Assembly: GCA_030323885.1 (NCBI GenBank)
Contig: CM059199.1
Location: forward strand, 75,612,781 to 75,676,780
Direction: 5' to 3'
DNA: 64,000 bases
From: Branchipolynoe longqiensis
Taxonomy: Eukaryota > Annelida > Polychaeta > Phyllodocida > Polynoidae
A program made the translations under genes and the position numbers. The notes beneath the pieces were generated by a model, which worked only from the letters and a program-made list of their open reading frames with translations, did no database searches and was not told the DNA's origin. Shown one piece after another: positions 41,134 through 52,027 of the stretch (within the stretch, counting starts at the first letter, position 1; every line of letters begins with the position of its first letter).

Positions 41134-41215
41134 TTAGTACCACAATTAGGTATGTGTTTTGGTTGTTAAAATTTGATAACCTTCATCGTACTGTGCAGCT
41201 CTACTACAAGTTACA
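41134..41215. repeat. TTAA-type MITE terminal fragment
   Basis: 'ggtatgtgttttggttgtta' and 'ccttcatcgtactgtgcagc' correspond to the right end of the family. Confidence 0.4.
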
Positions 41216-41339
41216 AAAATGGTCGATTGCCCGGGCTAATACTAATAGTTGTAATGCATTAATTTCTATGGGTACTGCTGTTTTGTGTTTGTGTGTGTGT
41301 GTGTGTGTGCACACGCGTGTGTGCGTATGCGTGTGTGAG

Positions 41340-41620
41340 GGGCCGGAGGGCTGGGTTAGGGGCCGAGAGGAGCAATACAAGGGTCATTAACGAGCAATTA
41401 CCGCCCATTCCTGACCCCGAAACAGCTGCTCTGCCCGCCGCGATGACAGCGCCACCGCCACACAACGGCGGTGGCGCGAACTACATTAACGCCGCTGCCC
41501 CGGGGCGCGACCTGCCAGGCGCGATCTGATTGGATGACACGGCTTTCTTTTCACCGGTGCCGCCGCTCCAGTGACCTGTGGTGGAGAGGTCAAGGTCACG
41601 GATTAGTGTCAACAAATGCT
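41340..41620. other. GC-rich unique island, conserved-noncoding-like
   Basis: Follows a TG microsatellite. It contains 'aacgagcaattaccgcccat' (about 41390-41410), 'caacggcggtggcgc' and a nuclear-receptor-type half site TCAAGGTCA (near 41588). The 'aattaccgcc' word recurs in the unique island at 55.4 kb. The frame 41293-41529 begins in the microsatellite and is not supported. Confidence 0.3.
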
Positions 41621-41631
41621 AAGTTATAGTT

Positions 41632-42762
41632 GGTTGGTTGTTGGAGTTTTACGTCCTGGCAACATCTAAGGTCATATCAGGATGGGTATCTTAGTATGGT
41701 ATAGAGGTGTACGGGAGAGCCAAATTATCAACCCTAAAAAAGGTACAGACACAACAAAACAGAGCCTTGAAAATACTGTATAGCAAAGACTATCTCACCC
41801 CAACTAAATCACTTCATAAAGACCTGGACTTACTTATGGTAACTGACATATATAAAATATACATTGCAAAATTTGTTTACAAGCAAAAGAATGGCCTCCT
41901 CCCTGAAATATTTGATAATCTCTTCAAAGAAAACAATCAGGTCCATTCCCATAACACACGACAGATAAATAACATACATCACAAACACACTAGAAACAAA
42001 TATGGCAAAATAACAACTGAAAACCAAGGAACCAATATCTGGAACTCAATACCAGTAGAGATTAGAAACCTTAAAACTTTGAAAAACTTCTGTAAAAAAC
42101 TAAAGATAAGCTATCTCAATGCATACTAAATCGATTACCAGTAAAGAATATATATAATAGGATATAGTTGTTATTAACTAGTCGCATAATTTAAAATATC
42201 AAGTGGCTATGGCAAAGAACATAAGATTTACCCCTATTAACATACATGCAAAATAACTACTGATAATGCATGTAAGTACATGAATCCATGACACAATATA
42301 CATATACTATTCCTATCATTACTTTGTTTTTTACTAACTGTGAAGAGATGCATCAGTATCTCATCATAATCATTAGTTAGAAATGTAGCTTAAGTTTAAT
42401 CATCTGTTATTGTCATCACTTGTTCATTCACATCATGGAGACCAGCTAGATAAGCATTGCTTTTCTGGGATCCTTTCTGTCTGTAAGGAATTTGTATGTA
42501 TTTTTTGTATCACCTCAGTTTATTGTAAACATACCTTGCAGAGAGTTAAAATAAAAGAATTGAATTGAAAATCGACTTGTGACACTGCGCACCCATGGTG
42601 ACTTTATAGTTCCCCCATGTCACTCACTTTCTTTTTAGTGCTGCCCCACTGAGAGACCATGACCTGATATCCCACACAGTCACATTATCCTGATACTGTG
42701 TTAACCAGTCCTTGTCCTATCCTATTAGTATTAATGCCGAACGCCAGGCTAGGTAGCACACA
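41632..42762 (-). repeat. SINE-1 split by a 5'-truncated LINE
   Basis: The SINE 3' end (41632-41690, 'ttggagttttacgtcctggc' to 'tatcaggatgggta') and the rest (42571-42762, 'tcgacttgtgacactgcgca' onward) join into one SINE if the LINE segment between them is removed. Confidence 0.7.
41690..42570 (+). pseudogene. 5'-truncated LINE, C-terminal ORF and 3' UTR
   Basis: The open frame from about 41700 to 42129 encodes the C-terminal part of a LINE ORF2: QTQQNRALKILYSKDYLTPT, LLMVTDIYKIYIAKFVYKQK, then NIWNSIPVEIRNLKTLKNFC, the usual end of this family. The roughly 440-bp 3' UTR finishes 'aaaagaattgaattgaaa', a short GAATT tandem typical of several LINE clades. There is no RT core. The frame is intact, suggesting relative youth. 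Confidence 0.75.
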
Positions 42763-42915
42763 CCATCCATCATCATCATCATCATCATCATCATGCTGTC
42801 AGTCGCGATGCGACAAAGACTGCTTTCATTACTTGACTGCCGCTCTCCATTTAGCTCTCTGCTGTGAGTGTTGCGTCCATGAGTCGGTCTTAATGTCGCT
42901 CAGCTTCAGGTTTAC
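42763..42915 (-). pseudogene. Terminal fragment of the 56-kb LINE family
   Basis: The reverse complement matches 57430-57580: 'catgaaatgtaaacctgaag', 'agctaaatggagagcggcag' and 'tcgcatcgcgactgacagca', ending in the (ATG)n tail that appears here as (ATC)n at 42768-42795. Confidence 0.75.
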
Positions 42916-43575
42916 ATTTCATGAAAGCTGCCTGCAAAAGTGTTGAAGTGCTGCTGGCTTTTGCAAGTTACCAGCGGCACTCTCTCGGGGAGCAAATAGA
43001 GGTTTCACACCGGCAAGAACATGTCAAGACAGGCGCAAAACTATTTGTCCCTGCAGTGGCTGGTCGGGAGATGTTGGGAGTTCCATACATCAACCGCCCT
43101 TAATGCTGCCACAGTGACATGGTTTTCTGTTTAGGGTTTGCTCCCTTAGCCTTCGGTTCTGTCAAGAACCTGTACCACAAGGCAGTGGTTTACAACTCAC
43201 CATCCAAAGTGATAAATACCACCCAAATGCCATCTAATTTTAACTTATTGTTCTGAATAACATAGCTTTGGCAATTTGATCGCATCCAATTGAGTGATTC
43301 CCTAAAAGTTGGGTCACCTGATTTGCTTTACATGTGGTTTTCAAATATCTTTTTAAATATATATTGTTTACACATAATTACTATTCACTATATCTCATCA
43401 AAGTACTCCAATTTTACAAATATTAACTGCATTGCATATGAAACTAGTCATGCGTGGGGCACTTGGTGTAATGGTAATGGACAGATAAATCCCTACCTAC
43501 GGGGATGGATCTCAAATAGCTCACTGTGTGACGTCATGTCGGGAAGAGATAGGCGGTTTTAAATAGGGCCTTTCG
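42916..43575. other. Unassigned region
   Basis: No convincing gene. Short frames at 42921-43103 and 43290-43562 carry no recognisable domain. 43100-43200 has mixed-base sequence of unknown type. Confidence 0.3.
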
Positions 43576-43579
43576 GTTC

Positions 43580-43905
43580 GTTCGTTGTTGGAATTTTACA
43601 TCCTGGCAACATCTAAGGTCATATCAGGATGGGCACCGATTTGTGACAGTGCACACTAATGACAACTTTATAGTGCTGCCCCACCGGGTCAGCACGCTGA
43701 CCTGATATCCCACTCAGACAGATTATGCTGACATTAAGCTAACCTTATGTGTCCTTGCCATATCCTATTAATGCCGAGCGTCAGGCTAGGAAGCAACAAG
43801 TATCAATTTTATAAGTCACTGATTTGCCTCAACCGGGAACCAAACTCATGATCTCCCGCATGCGAGGCCCACGCTCTACCGATTCGGCCACTGCACCCAG
43901 TTAGG
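43580..43905 (-). repeat. SINE-1, full length
   Basis: From 'cgttgttggaattttacatc' to the head 'aggcccacgctctaccgatt', with box B complement 'gggaaccaaactc'. Confidence 0.75.
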
Positions 43906-44029
43906 ACCTTTCGGGGATATATTACAGTGAACTGCTTCCTATAAGTATAACCCTTCTGTATAATTAGTAACTCAAAAGTATAAACAGGTTTCCATACACT
44001 TTTCGGAATAGAGAAAGACTATCAAACTA

Positions 44030-44224
44030 CACTAAAATCTCTCTAAATCGACCGACCATGGGGCCGACTTTTAATAGTCCATTTAGGGAGGTGGTCAGTT
44101 TATGGCGTCTTTTCCCCCATAATTACAATGGTATTGCATGGGCGATCGTTTAGGACCCAAATAAAGCGATTGATATAGGGGCGTGGTCGATCGGTGGAAG
44201 TGGTCGGTTAGAGAGGTTTTACTG
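44030..44224. mobile_element. Mariner-like MITE, 195 bp
   Basis: The left end CACTAAAATCTCTCTAAATC and, in reverse, the right end CAGTAAAACCTCTCTAACCG lie between TA dinucleotides (44028-44029, 44225-44226). The body is a near-palindrome of 'gaccgacc'/'ggtcggt' words. Non-coding. Confidence 0.75.
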
Positions 44225-44594
44225 TATGTAAATATGCCCTCTCCTACGTCCCTACAACAGCTGATGACGTCATGGCTGAGTGACTGTTATACTAATAGTC
44301 AGAGCTTGAGTACAGAAACCCCCAGCCTTGATTGGGCTCTAACTAATTTTCAGATAATATTAACAGTTTTTTTTCAAGATATCCAAACTGTGAATAGTCA
44401 TATTCAATCAGAATATTTGTGCATAACTAAAATTGTGTTAGTCATGTTATTGCCTCTTTAATTAATCTCTATTGATAACACCAACTTCAAAAGCTATAGC
44501 AACATTGTACATAAGTACCATCTTTTAACACCAGGGGCTTAATGCCATGTAAAAGGGCGCTACGATCAGAATCAGTTAGATATTTTCGCATCAT
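44225..44594. other. Unassigned spacer
   Basis: No gene and no paired repeat termini. The frame 44183-44461 begins inside the preceding MITE. Confidence 0.35.
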
Positions 44595-44601
44595 GTTTCG
44601 G

Positions 44602-44993
44602 CAAAGACCCTATAATACTAAGACGGCTCACTCCCTATCTCTCCCATGGTAATGTAAATTTTGCAGTGCCACCTTGTGGTGGGTTTGATCAGCCTGGCTG
44701 CTGGTTGGTGTTTCACATGTAAACACATACAATTATATTATACATGAGATAGGTAAGTATGAATACACATCAATATGAAATTACTATGAACAAATACACA
44801 TCATCATCAGCATCACCACCAGCATCGCCATCATCACACATCTTTCACATTCATATATACATTTAAACATATAATATAGCAGTATTAGCACCTGTTTAAC
44901 CAAGAGAACAGCCAGTGCACCAAGTGGTGGGTTTGATCATTTTGATTACACAGTACAGGCTGAGTGAGCCGTCTTAGTATTATAGGGTCTTTG
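44602..44993. mobile_element. MITE with perfect 32-bp TIRs
   Basis: A 392-bp element. The ends CAAAGACCCTATAATACTAA and continuing bases (to 44633) are perfectly mirrored at 44962-44993. It is flanked by an exact 7-bp duplication GTTTCGG (44595-44601 and 44994-45000). Inside, 'gtggtgggtttgatca' appears near both ends. No coding frame. Perfect TIRs and duplication indicate a recent insertion. Confidence 0.9.
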
Positions 44994-45000
44994 GTTTCGG

Positions 45001-45620
45001 TTACTACATGAATCTCATTTCCATTTGTTGAATAAGATCAATTAATATCTGACATATATTAATTAGCGATTTCCTTCTGACGATGTTTGAGTCATCATAT
45101 TTAATCACATTTCACATATATCATTATGTGAGTTAATGTCCTATACATTATTATGGTAGTATCAAAAGTGCATTACGTCTGCGCCTGTCGGTATCAATTA
45201 TAATTTGTCTTTAAGAAGCAACAATTCTAAGTAATAATTAGCGTTTATTTGTTGTAAATTAACCCTCGCTGTCACCATAGTGATGGCAAGAACATTATGA
45301 CTTTAGTTAGTAAATATTTCTAGTCGCCTGCTCTGACTAAATATGTTTCTTTTTTTCTTAACCCACAAAAAAACGCCATTCTATTCAAATCAAAGCAACG
45401 CATGTTCTGGTGATGTTCCATATTTCAACCAAATAATGTTTGATCTGACGATCAAATTGTTTGCGCTAACGAAAGATGCTCTGCTTTCACGAAAAGTCAT
45501 CTGTTTTATGAGATTCTGTTCTAACAACAAGGTGTGCATGTTCTGAACACACAGTCTATATTATACCTTGACTAAATCCTGAATGTTGCAGACATTTTGT
45601 GCGTCCTATCTAACTGTCTC
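45001..45620. other. Unassigned AT-rich region
   Basis: No gene. The frame 45343-45546 is AT-driven and has no domain. Confidence 0.35.
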
Positions 45621-45684
45621 CCCATCCTGATATTACCTTAAATGTTGCCAGGACGTGAAACTCCAAGAATCAACCGTGTCTGAT

Positions 45685-46340
45685 CCCTCACTCTGATCTG
45701 AAACCACTAATAGCCACCCACATAAAATCCAAATGGCAACATGAGTGGGATGAAAACATTAATAAACTTAAAGAAATTGAACCATCTGTGGGAAAACCAC
45801 CACAGACCCATGCAGGAGGTCGGCAGGACCATGTGGTCCTGAGCCGCTGCCGTATTGGCCACTCGTGGCTTAAACATGCTTTTCTGCTCAAGGGGAAACC
45901 TCCCCCTGAATGTATTGGGTGTCAGTCCCCGCTGACACTCAAACACATTTTACTAAGTTGCGTTGATTTTTTGGCCCTGTACCAACAGTTCTACACGGCA
46001 GACAGTATGCATGACCTTTTTACTCAAGTAAAACAAGAAAACATTTTAGCCTTTTTGAGGGCAGCTGGACTGTACCACTTCATATAGTTTACTAAATAGA
46101 TTCTATCAATTATTAATAAAACTTTTCTTTTTCTATGGGATTTTGTTTCCCTTGACCACAGATATATGATTGTGAGCTTTCTAATTTAATGAGTGTCTAT
46201 TGGCACATAATTGATTGTCTGCTTTTACATGTAAAAGGGATGGTTTGAACAAAAAACTAACATTTCTCGCCGTGAATATGGCCTATGCTGCCGACACGGC
46301 GTAAAGCAACCACCAATCAATCAATCAACCAAGAATCAAA
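45685..46340 (+). pseudogene. 5'-truncated LINE with CCHC C-terminus
   Basis: The frame upstream of and through 45788-46087 encodes KWQHEWDENINKLKEIEPSV, then DHVVLSRCRIGHSWLKHAFL, a zinc-knuckle-like CIGCQSPLTLKHILLSC (C-x2-C-x7-H-x4-C) and the end LAFLRAAGLYHFI. This is the region after the RNase H domain in I-clade-type LINEs. The 3' UTR ends 'gccgacacggcgtaaagcaa' followed by (CAAT)n, the 3' signature of such elements. A SINE-1 3' fragment (45622-45676) abuts the 5' side. Confidence 0.8.
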
Positions 46341-46800
46341 CAAACAAACATCTAACTGTTTATTCTGCTTAATTGCAACTTATCTGAGTATCCAAGAGAG
46401 AGAGAGAGACATAGAGAGACAGAGAGAGAGACAGAGAGAGACAGAGAGACAGAGACAAGAATTTGATCGCTAAATATCGTCTGCTTTGATGAAATATCGC
46501 CCGTCAAATGAAAATTTCCCAAAATCACAATTTCTTTCCGTTGAACACAAAGAAGGGTTACTAATGAACCGTATTCAGCCCACTGAATGTCGTCTGCTTA
46601 TGACACTATACGACATTCATGACCGAACAGTAAGAGGGTGTGGTCGCTGGGATCGGCGTGAACGAGGGTGGGGGAGGGAGGTGGGTGGGGGAGGGTGGTG
46701 GGTGGGGGAGGGAGGTGGGTGGGGGAGGGTGGAGGTGTGTGTGTGTAGAGGCGGGTGGTTTTGTTACTTGTAGTAGGGAAGAAATGTGTGTGGGGAGGGT
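46341..46800. other. GA and GGTGGG simple sequence around a short unique block
   Basis: A GAGAGACA repeat (46395-46458) is followed by a unique block (46460-46660) and a 'gggtgggggagggtggt' block (46660-46760). The frame 46486-46773 runs into the repeat and is not supported. Confidence 0.4.
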
Positions 46801-46811
46801 TTAAAAAAAAA

Positions 46812-46985
46812 ATCTTTTTTTTATTTTATTTTTTTTATTCAGGCTGTATTTATACTGTCCATAGCATATAAGCCCGGGTACCCAGGCTTGTTTTCAATGC
46901 TGGCCAGTTGTAGTTTGGTGTTATCTTACCACGCAGGCTGCTGATAAGGTATTTGATTGCCTGCATTTCAGTAGCAGATAGATAA
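46812..46985 (-). repeat. SINE-2 fragment, diverged
   Basis: 'tgtatttatactgtccatag' and 'ccaggcttgttttcaatgct' resemble the body of SINE-2 in minus orientation. The head is absent. Confidence 0.4.
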
Positions 46986-46987
46986 TT

Positions 46988-47316
46988 GGTTGGTATGGTT
47001 GTTGAGTTTTACGTCCTGGCAACATCTAAGGTCATATCAGGACGGCTACCGACTTGTGACAGTGCACACTCATGGCGACTTTTGTAGTGCTGCCCCACTG
47101 GGAGACCAGTCTGCCGGCACCATGACCTGATGTCCCATTCAATCATGCTTTCCTGACATTGAGCCAACCAGTCCTTGTCCTATCATAATAATGCAGAAAG
47201 CCTGGCTTTGACACGACAAGTATCAATTTTTAAGTCATTGGTTTGACTCGACCAGGGTTCGAATCGCACAATCTACCAAACCGGGAGACGGATGTTCAAC
47301 TCATTCGGTCATCCCG
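46988..47316 (-). repeat. SINE-1, full length
   Basis: From 'gttgttgagttttacgtcct' to the head 'ttcaactcattcggtcatcc', with box B complement 'ccagggttcgaatc'. The palindromic MITE begins at its outer edge. Confidence 0.75.
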
Positions 47317-47836
47317 GTGTAGCGATTTCAACTTCCCCCCTTCCCAAGTTCCCCCCCGGGAATCTGAAAACGTTTTCAACTTCCCTCCGGGGAACTTAAA
47401 AACGTTTTCAGATTCCTGGGGGGGAACTTAAAAACAGTTTTCAGATTCCCCCCCCCTATTTTCAAATTCCCCCCTCCGGGAATTTAAAATTGTTTAAAAT
47501 ACTTTAAAAAACGTTTTAAATTTCAGACCTATAATATTTTTTTCTTAACCATCTTGGAGACTTTTTGTGTCATTTGTGGTTAAATATATTTTATTGTACT
47601 AGTAATAATTTCCATTATGTTATTCTCTGTATATTATAATATTTGTCATGAAAAATAATCAAAAATAACAAAAAATTACAAAAATAAAGAAAATTCCCCA
47701 AAAATGGGGGGGAGGGAAAGTTAAAATGAGGGAGGGAATTTGAAAACGTTTTCAAATTCCCCTGGGAGGAATTTGAAAACGTTTTCAAGTTCCTGGGGGG
47801 GAACTTGAATATGGGGGGAATTTGAAATCTTTACAC
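47317..47836. mobile_element. MITE made of repeated AAACGTTTT palindromes
   Basis: The left end GTGTAGCGATTTCAACTTCC and, in reverse, the right end GTGTAAAGATTTCAAATTCC are inverted repeats. Between them 'gaaaacgttttcaa' palindromes recur at least five times, separated by C- or G-runs. Length is about 520 bp. A central AT-rich stretch (47500-47690) is non-coding. Confidence 0.65.
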
Positions 47837-47849
47837 CGGTCGTGGGTGG

Positions 47850-49330
47850 GGGGGGGGGGGTGACAAGGAGAGGGCGGGTGAGTGGGGTGAACTTGTTTGT
47901 GTAGCAGCGTCAGGAGGGGAGGTGGGGGGGGGGGCAGGTAACGTGATGTGATGGTAGTTGTGTGCAGTGTGGGGTCAGGGGGTGGAGGAGGGGGAGAGGG
48001 TGAAGGGGGAGGGGTGAAGGGTGGTGATTACTGGGGAAGGTGACATCAATTGTGTGCAAGAGTCTCAGGGGAGAGGAGTGAATAAGAGAGCGGGTAGGAC
48101 TAGGAGCAGTTGTGTGGGAGTGTTTTTGATAGTCAGTAAGGGGAGGTTGGTAATGGTGACATCAGTTGTAAGTGTGACAGTATCAGTAATATTAAATTTG
48201 TGGTAGTAATTGTAGGCATGTGTGTGTCAGTGCCAGTACAGGGTGAGGGGTTAGTTGCATGTGTGACATTGTCAGTAAGTGGGAGGAGTAATTGTATGTT
48301 TGATAGTGTCAGTAATGGTATGGAGAAGTTATTTGTATATGTGATAATGCCAGTAGGTGGATAGGAGGTAGTTCCATGTTTGGAAGTGTCTATAAGTGTA
48401 AGGGTATATTGGTTTGTGACAGTATTAGTAAGGTGCTACAGAAGTTAGTTCTATTGTCAGTATCAGTAAGAAGCTAGGCGTTAGTTGTATATGTGACAGT
48501 GTCAGTAAGCAGATAACGGCTAGCTGGATATGTGTCAGTGTCAGTGTCAGTAAAAAGATATGGTTAGTTGTAAGTGTGACAGTGTGTGTGACAGTGTCAG
48601 TGGCGGAGGATACTGGTGGTGATGTGATGATCATTGCATGTGACAGTGTCAATGAGGGAGAGTGCTGGCTGGGATATGGTGATGATTGTGTGCGTGTGTG
48701 TCACAGTGTCAGTGGGGGAAGGTGGTGGTGGTAATGGTTGTGCATACATGTGTGTGTGACACTGACAGTGTCAGTGGGGCATGGTGTTGGTGGGGATATG
48801 GTGATGTTTGTGTGCGTGTGTGTGACAGTGTCAATGGGGATGGTAGTGGTGGTGGGGTGTGGTGGTGATTGTGTGCATGTATGTGACAGTGTCAGTGGGG
48901 AGTTGTAGTGATTGTGTGCATGTGTGTGACAGTGCCAGTGGGGAGTGGTGGTGATTGTGTGTGTGTGACAGTGCCAGTGGGGTGTGATGGTGATTGTGTG
49001 CGTGTGTGTGACAGTGTCAGTGGGGAGTGATGGTATTTGTGTGTGTGCGTGACAGAGTCAGTGGGGGAGAGTGGTGATTGTATGTGTGTGTGACAGTGCC
49101 AGTGGGGTGTGGTGGTGATTGTGTGTGTGTGACAGTGCCAGTGGGGTGTGATGATGATTGTGTGCGTGTGTGACAGTGCCAGTGGGGAGTGATTGTATTT
49201 GTGTGTGTGTGTGACAGTGTCAGTGGTGTAGGGTGGTGATTGTGTGTGCGTGTGTGACTGTCAGTGGGGGAGGGTGGTGCTGTTAATGGTTGTGCGTGCG
49301 TGTGTGTAGCAACCAAATGTGGCTGGGGTG
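47850..49330. repeat. TG-rich minisatellite, about 40-bp unit
   Basis: Units such as 'gtgtgtgacagtgtcagtgg' + 'ggagtggtggtgattgtgtg' repeat with variation. The 5' part (47850-48400) is looser. Frames are artefacts of the repeat. Confidence 0.85.
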
Positions 49331-49379
49331 GAGTGGGTGGTGCTGGGCGGTGGTGGGTGGGGCGCGGGGGGTGGGGGCA

Positions 49380-49725
49380 CTTGTAAACCAGCACAAAACC
49401 ACCTGCACATCACTTTTTATGATTACTGTAATTAAAACCACATTGTTTGTGCCTTTTGATTGTACATCCTGTGCGTTATGATGAAGTCACGTCCAGACAA
49501 AGGGACGGGCCGAATCCCTATCATAATTGATGCCTGCTTTATTAATTATTTTCGCCATTGTGCAGGAAGTCCCATTATCATACCAAGATATATTACTGCA
49601 TATTCTATGCTACTTATTTAAACTCCGGCAATATCTATTGATCTATATTGATATCAGAAATGGAAATTGTGTGAGTATCTTTAAAGTGTAACACACACAC
49701 GACCGAGCGTTCTCTGTAATCATCA
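49380..49725. other. Unique island, conserved-noncoding-like
   Basis: No coding frame or repeat. High-complexity sequence with homeodomain- and SOX-like words: 'tttatgattactgtaattaa', 'accacattgtttgtgccttt', 'tttattaattattttcgcca'. The best candidate in the window for a conserved developmental enhancer, by composition only. Confidence 0.35.
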
Positions 49726-49733
49726 CCAGTCAT

Positions 49734-50241
49734 GCCCCAGTCACACGACGGGCTGCGTTCGCTTGCGATCACTTGCCGACCAAAAGCTTGCGAGTTCCTT
49801 GCGACTAAATTGAAACAATTTATTACAAACTATCTTACACGCGCCACATCGCGTCAGTCGGCGATCGGTCGGCGAGTAGTCGTAAGGTTGTCGTAAGGTG
49901 GTCGGAAGGTGGTCGGAAGGTGGTCGTTAGGTGGTCGTAAGATGGTCATAATTTAACTGCAAAATGCCTAGTGTGATGCTGGAGTACTGCTACTATGGTC
50001 GCAGATCAGTCGGCGATCGGTCGGCGATCGGTGGAGACGCCAGAGGTCGTAAGGAGGATGTTGGTGCTGCAGCGACAATCTCCTTGTGACCAAAAAAGAC
50101 GAAATGGTAGGCGATCAGTCGGCGATCGCTCACAGAGCATTCGGCGATTAGTCGTAAGGTCGTCGTAAGATGGTCGTAATTTAATTGCAAAATCCTCGCG
50201 GATTGATCGTAAGCGAACGCAGGCCTCATGTGACTGGGCCT
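49734..50241. mobile_element. MITE with GCCCCAGTCACA-type ends
   Basis: The left end GCCCCAGTCACACGACGGGC with 'tgcgttcgcttgcgatc', and in reverse the right end GGCCCAGTCACATGAGGCCT with 'gcgttcgcttacgatc', are inverted repeats. The interior contains 10-12 bp tandem 'ggtggtcgtaa' and 'ggcgatcggtc' units. About 508 bp. The ends resemble Harbinger family H1, but no clean TWA duplication is seen. Confidence 0.6.
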
Positions 50242-50516
50242 TTAGAAACTGGGTAAATACAGTTAGAAAATAACGCTAATTTGTCCACCTATGACCTAGC
50301 AATACCTGACTAGAGCACTCTATCATATAACTAGCCAACCACATCGTCATGAATAAAGAAAGCTTTGAATAAACAAACAAAAATAGAGGTGAAGATATAC
50401 TCACAAAATTGTAATTGTATCTTCAGCATAATCGGTCTTATGCTGTTGTTTTCCAATCACTTGTTTAAAGTTGCATAGTCCGATGCTTTTGAGTTTCTGA
50501 AATTTTCTGAGATAAA

Positions 50517-51225
50517 TGAGACTGTCTCAAAAGGTGCTAAAGGGGCTGTCACATTAGGGTTTTTTGCGGGAGCGTATGGCGGCGTAAGCGCGTTACGTCA
50601 TATACGTCGGCATACGCCGTATACGCTACTCATACGCTACACATACGCTACTCATACGCTACTTATACGCCGCCAGATGCCGGCGTATGTGAAGCGTATG
50701 AGGCATACGCTGCCATACGCTTTCATAAATCCGTCCGTCCAAATTTTTTTGTGCATGCTAAAAAAAACCCGACCTATGAGGGCGTATGGCCCATACTGTC
50801 AAAAAATGTCACAGCACGCTCCCATACGCTCCCATACGCTCCTCATACGCTCCTCGTACGCTCCTCGTAGGTTCCACATACGCTCAAAACCACCCGAAAG
50901 GTCACCAAATGTCATCATAGGCCGGCACGCGCAGGACCTACGTAGGTTTTCAATACGCTCCCGCCATACGCCGTAATGTGACAGGGCCTTAAGCAATATG
51001 GGACAAAACTTTGTCCATAGTAACGATCAACACACTATCTACTTATGCATTTGCTCAGGATAAACTGATTTGTTTTTTACATGGTGTTTCATATTCCCAA
51101 TAGAATACATATTGATTTGAAGCAAATTTCCTTGTGTTTTCAGTGTAACCGTTTCTGTGCTGTTTTGTGTCAATCGTTACTATGGACAAAAGAATGAAGA
51201 GCTAGCACCTTTTGAGACAGGCTCA
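50517..51225. mobile_element. MITE with TGAGACTGTCTCAAAAGG ends, copy 2, interrupted
   Basis: Left TGAGACTGTCTCAAAAGGTG, right (in reverse) TGAGCCTGTCTCAAAAGGTG. The element at 50541-50989 was inserted after 'aaaggtgctaa'. Without it the length is about 260 bp, like the copy at 23142-23386. The left end is itself inside a TTAA-type MITE fragment (50464-50516). Confidence 0.75.
50541..50989. mobile_element. Harbinger-like MITE (family H1), copy 2
   Basis: A 449-bp element starting AGGGGCTGTCACATTA and ending TAATGTGACAGGGCCT, flanked by TAA (50538-50540, 50990-50992). The host rejoins as 'aaaggtgctaagcaatatgg'; the reverse complement of that junction is intact at 23350-23385. It differs from copy 1 by expanded tandem 'catacgctcc' and 'catacgctac' units. 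Confidence 0.85.
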
Positions 51226-51580
51226 AGTTCATAATGGTGCAGTCACACTACAAGGCTTCTCCCGGTGACCCGTCAGCGTTGAAAATAAAATCTTGCGCGT
51301 CGAGAAACGTCCAACTTTTCGACGGTTTGGGGAAAAAGATCGGCGTCAGCGCGGCGCATTATGCGCGCGTGGCCAACGTGTGTCGACGCGTTGGGGAAGA
51401 AAAAAAAAAGTTTGGCGTGACGTCTTCATCTAACCTTAAATGTTGCTAGGATGTAAAACAAAAACACCCCAGTTTGCCGCAATGTGTGAGCAACGACCCT
51501 CCCGCGCGCGCGCCGTCTTCCTAGCGTTCCCATAACATTATTCCGGCGCATCCAACGCTCTGGAAGAGGTACACGTGAAG
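51226..51580. other. Unassigned GC-richer spacer
   Basis: No supported gene. A SINE-1 3' fragment is at 51425-51467 and a GC-rich 'cccgcgcgcgcgcc' lies near 51501. Confidence 0.35.
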
Positions 51581-51589
51581 GGATTTTCA

Positions 51590-51775
51590 ATATGAAAATG
51601 ATTTGTGAACGTCATTGTGAAATGAACCAGGATGTTTATGCCTGCTTTATTGACTATGAGAAGGCCTTCAACCGAGTCAATCATGAAATGTTAATCAAAT
51701 GTTTACAAGATATTGGTGTCAATGGCAAAGACATTAAACTAATTGTGAACTTATACTGGACACAACGTGCATTTA
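51590..51775 (+). pseudogene. LINE RT fragment
   Basis: Encodes MKMICERHCEMNQDVYACFI and DYEKAFNRVNHEMLIKCLQD, then VNGKDIKLIVNLYWTQRAFS. This is the RT segment with the 'FIDYEKAFDRV' motif of an RTE-like family. It breaks off in a TA microsatellite (51800-51855). The same family supplies the C-terminal fragment at 61.7-62.5 kb. Confidence 0.8.
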
Positions 51776-51799
51776 GTTGCCATATATATGTACTATATA

Positions 51800-51800
51800 T

Positions 51801-51856
<56 letters not shown>
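51800..51856. repeat. TA microsatellite
   Basis: About 50 bp of (TA)n at the 3' break of the LINE fragment. Confidence 0.95.
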
Positions 51857-51857
<1 letters not shown>

Positions 51858-52027
51858 GCCAATGTAAAGTACACATACCAACATCGCTTAGTTCTGTGTA
51901 TAAATCATCGTTCAGCATTATATCTCCCCCACATACACCCCCCTTCCCTCCACCCACCCCCCATCCCTCGTTTGGCGCATGCGTCGCCACGACAGTTCAC
52001 CAGCTATTTACAGCAGCAACAACAAAA

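Noticed and set aside
47316..49330. CRISPR-like array of regularly spaced palindromes or 40-bp units
   Set aside because: The palindromic part is bounded by transposon-type inverted ends, and the TG-rich part is a drifting minisatellite with no unique spacers; the genome is animal.
51590..51867. Candidate cellular gene (91-codon frame)
   Set aside because: The sequence matches a LINE reverse-transcriptase segment and runs into a TA microsatellite.
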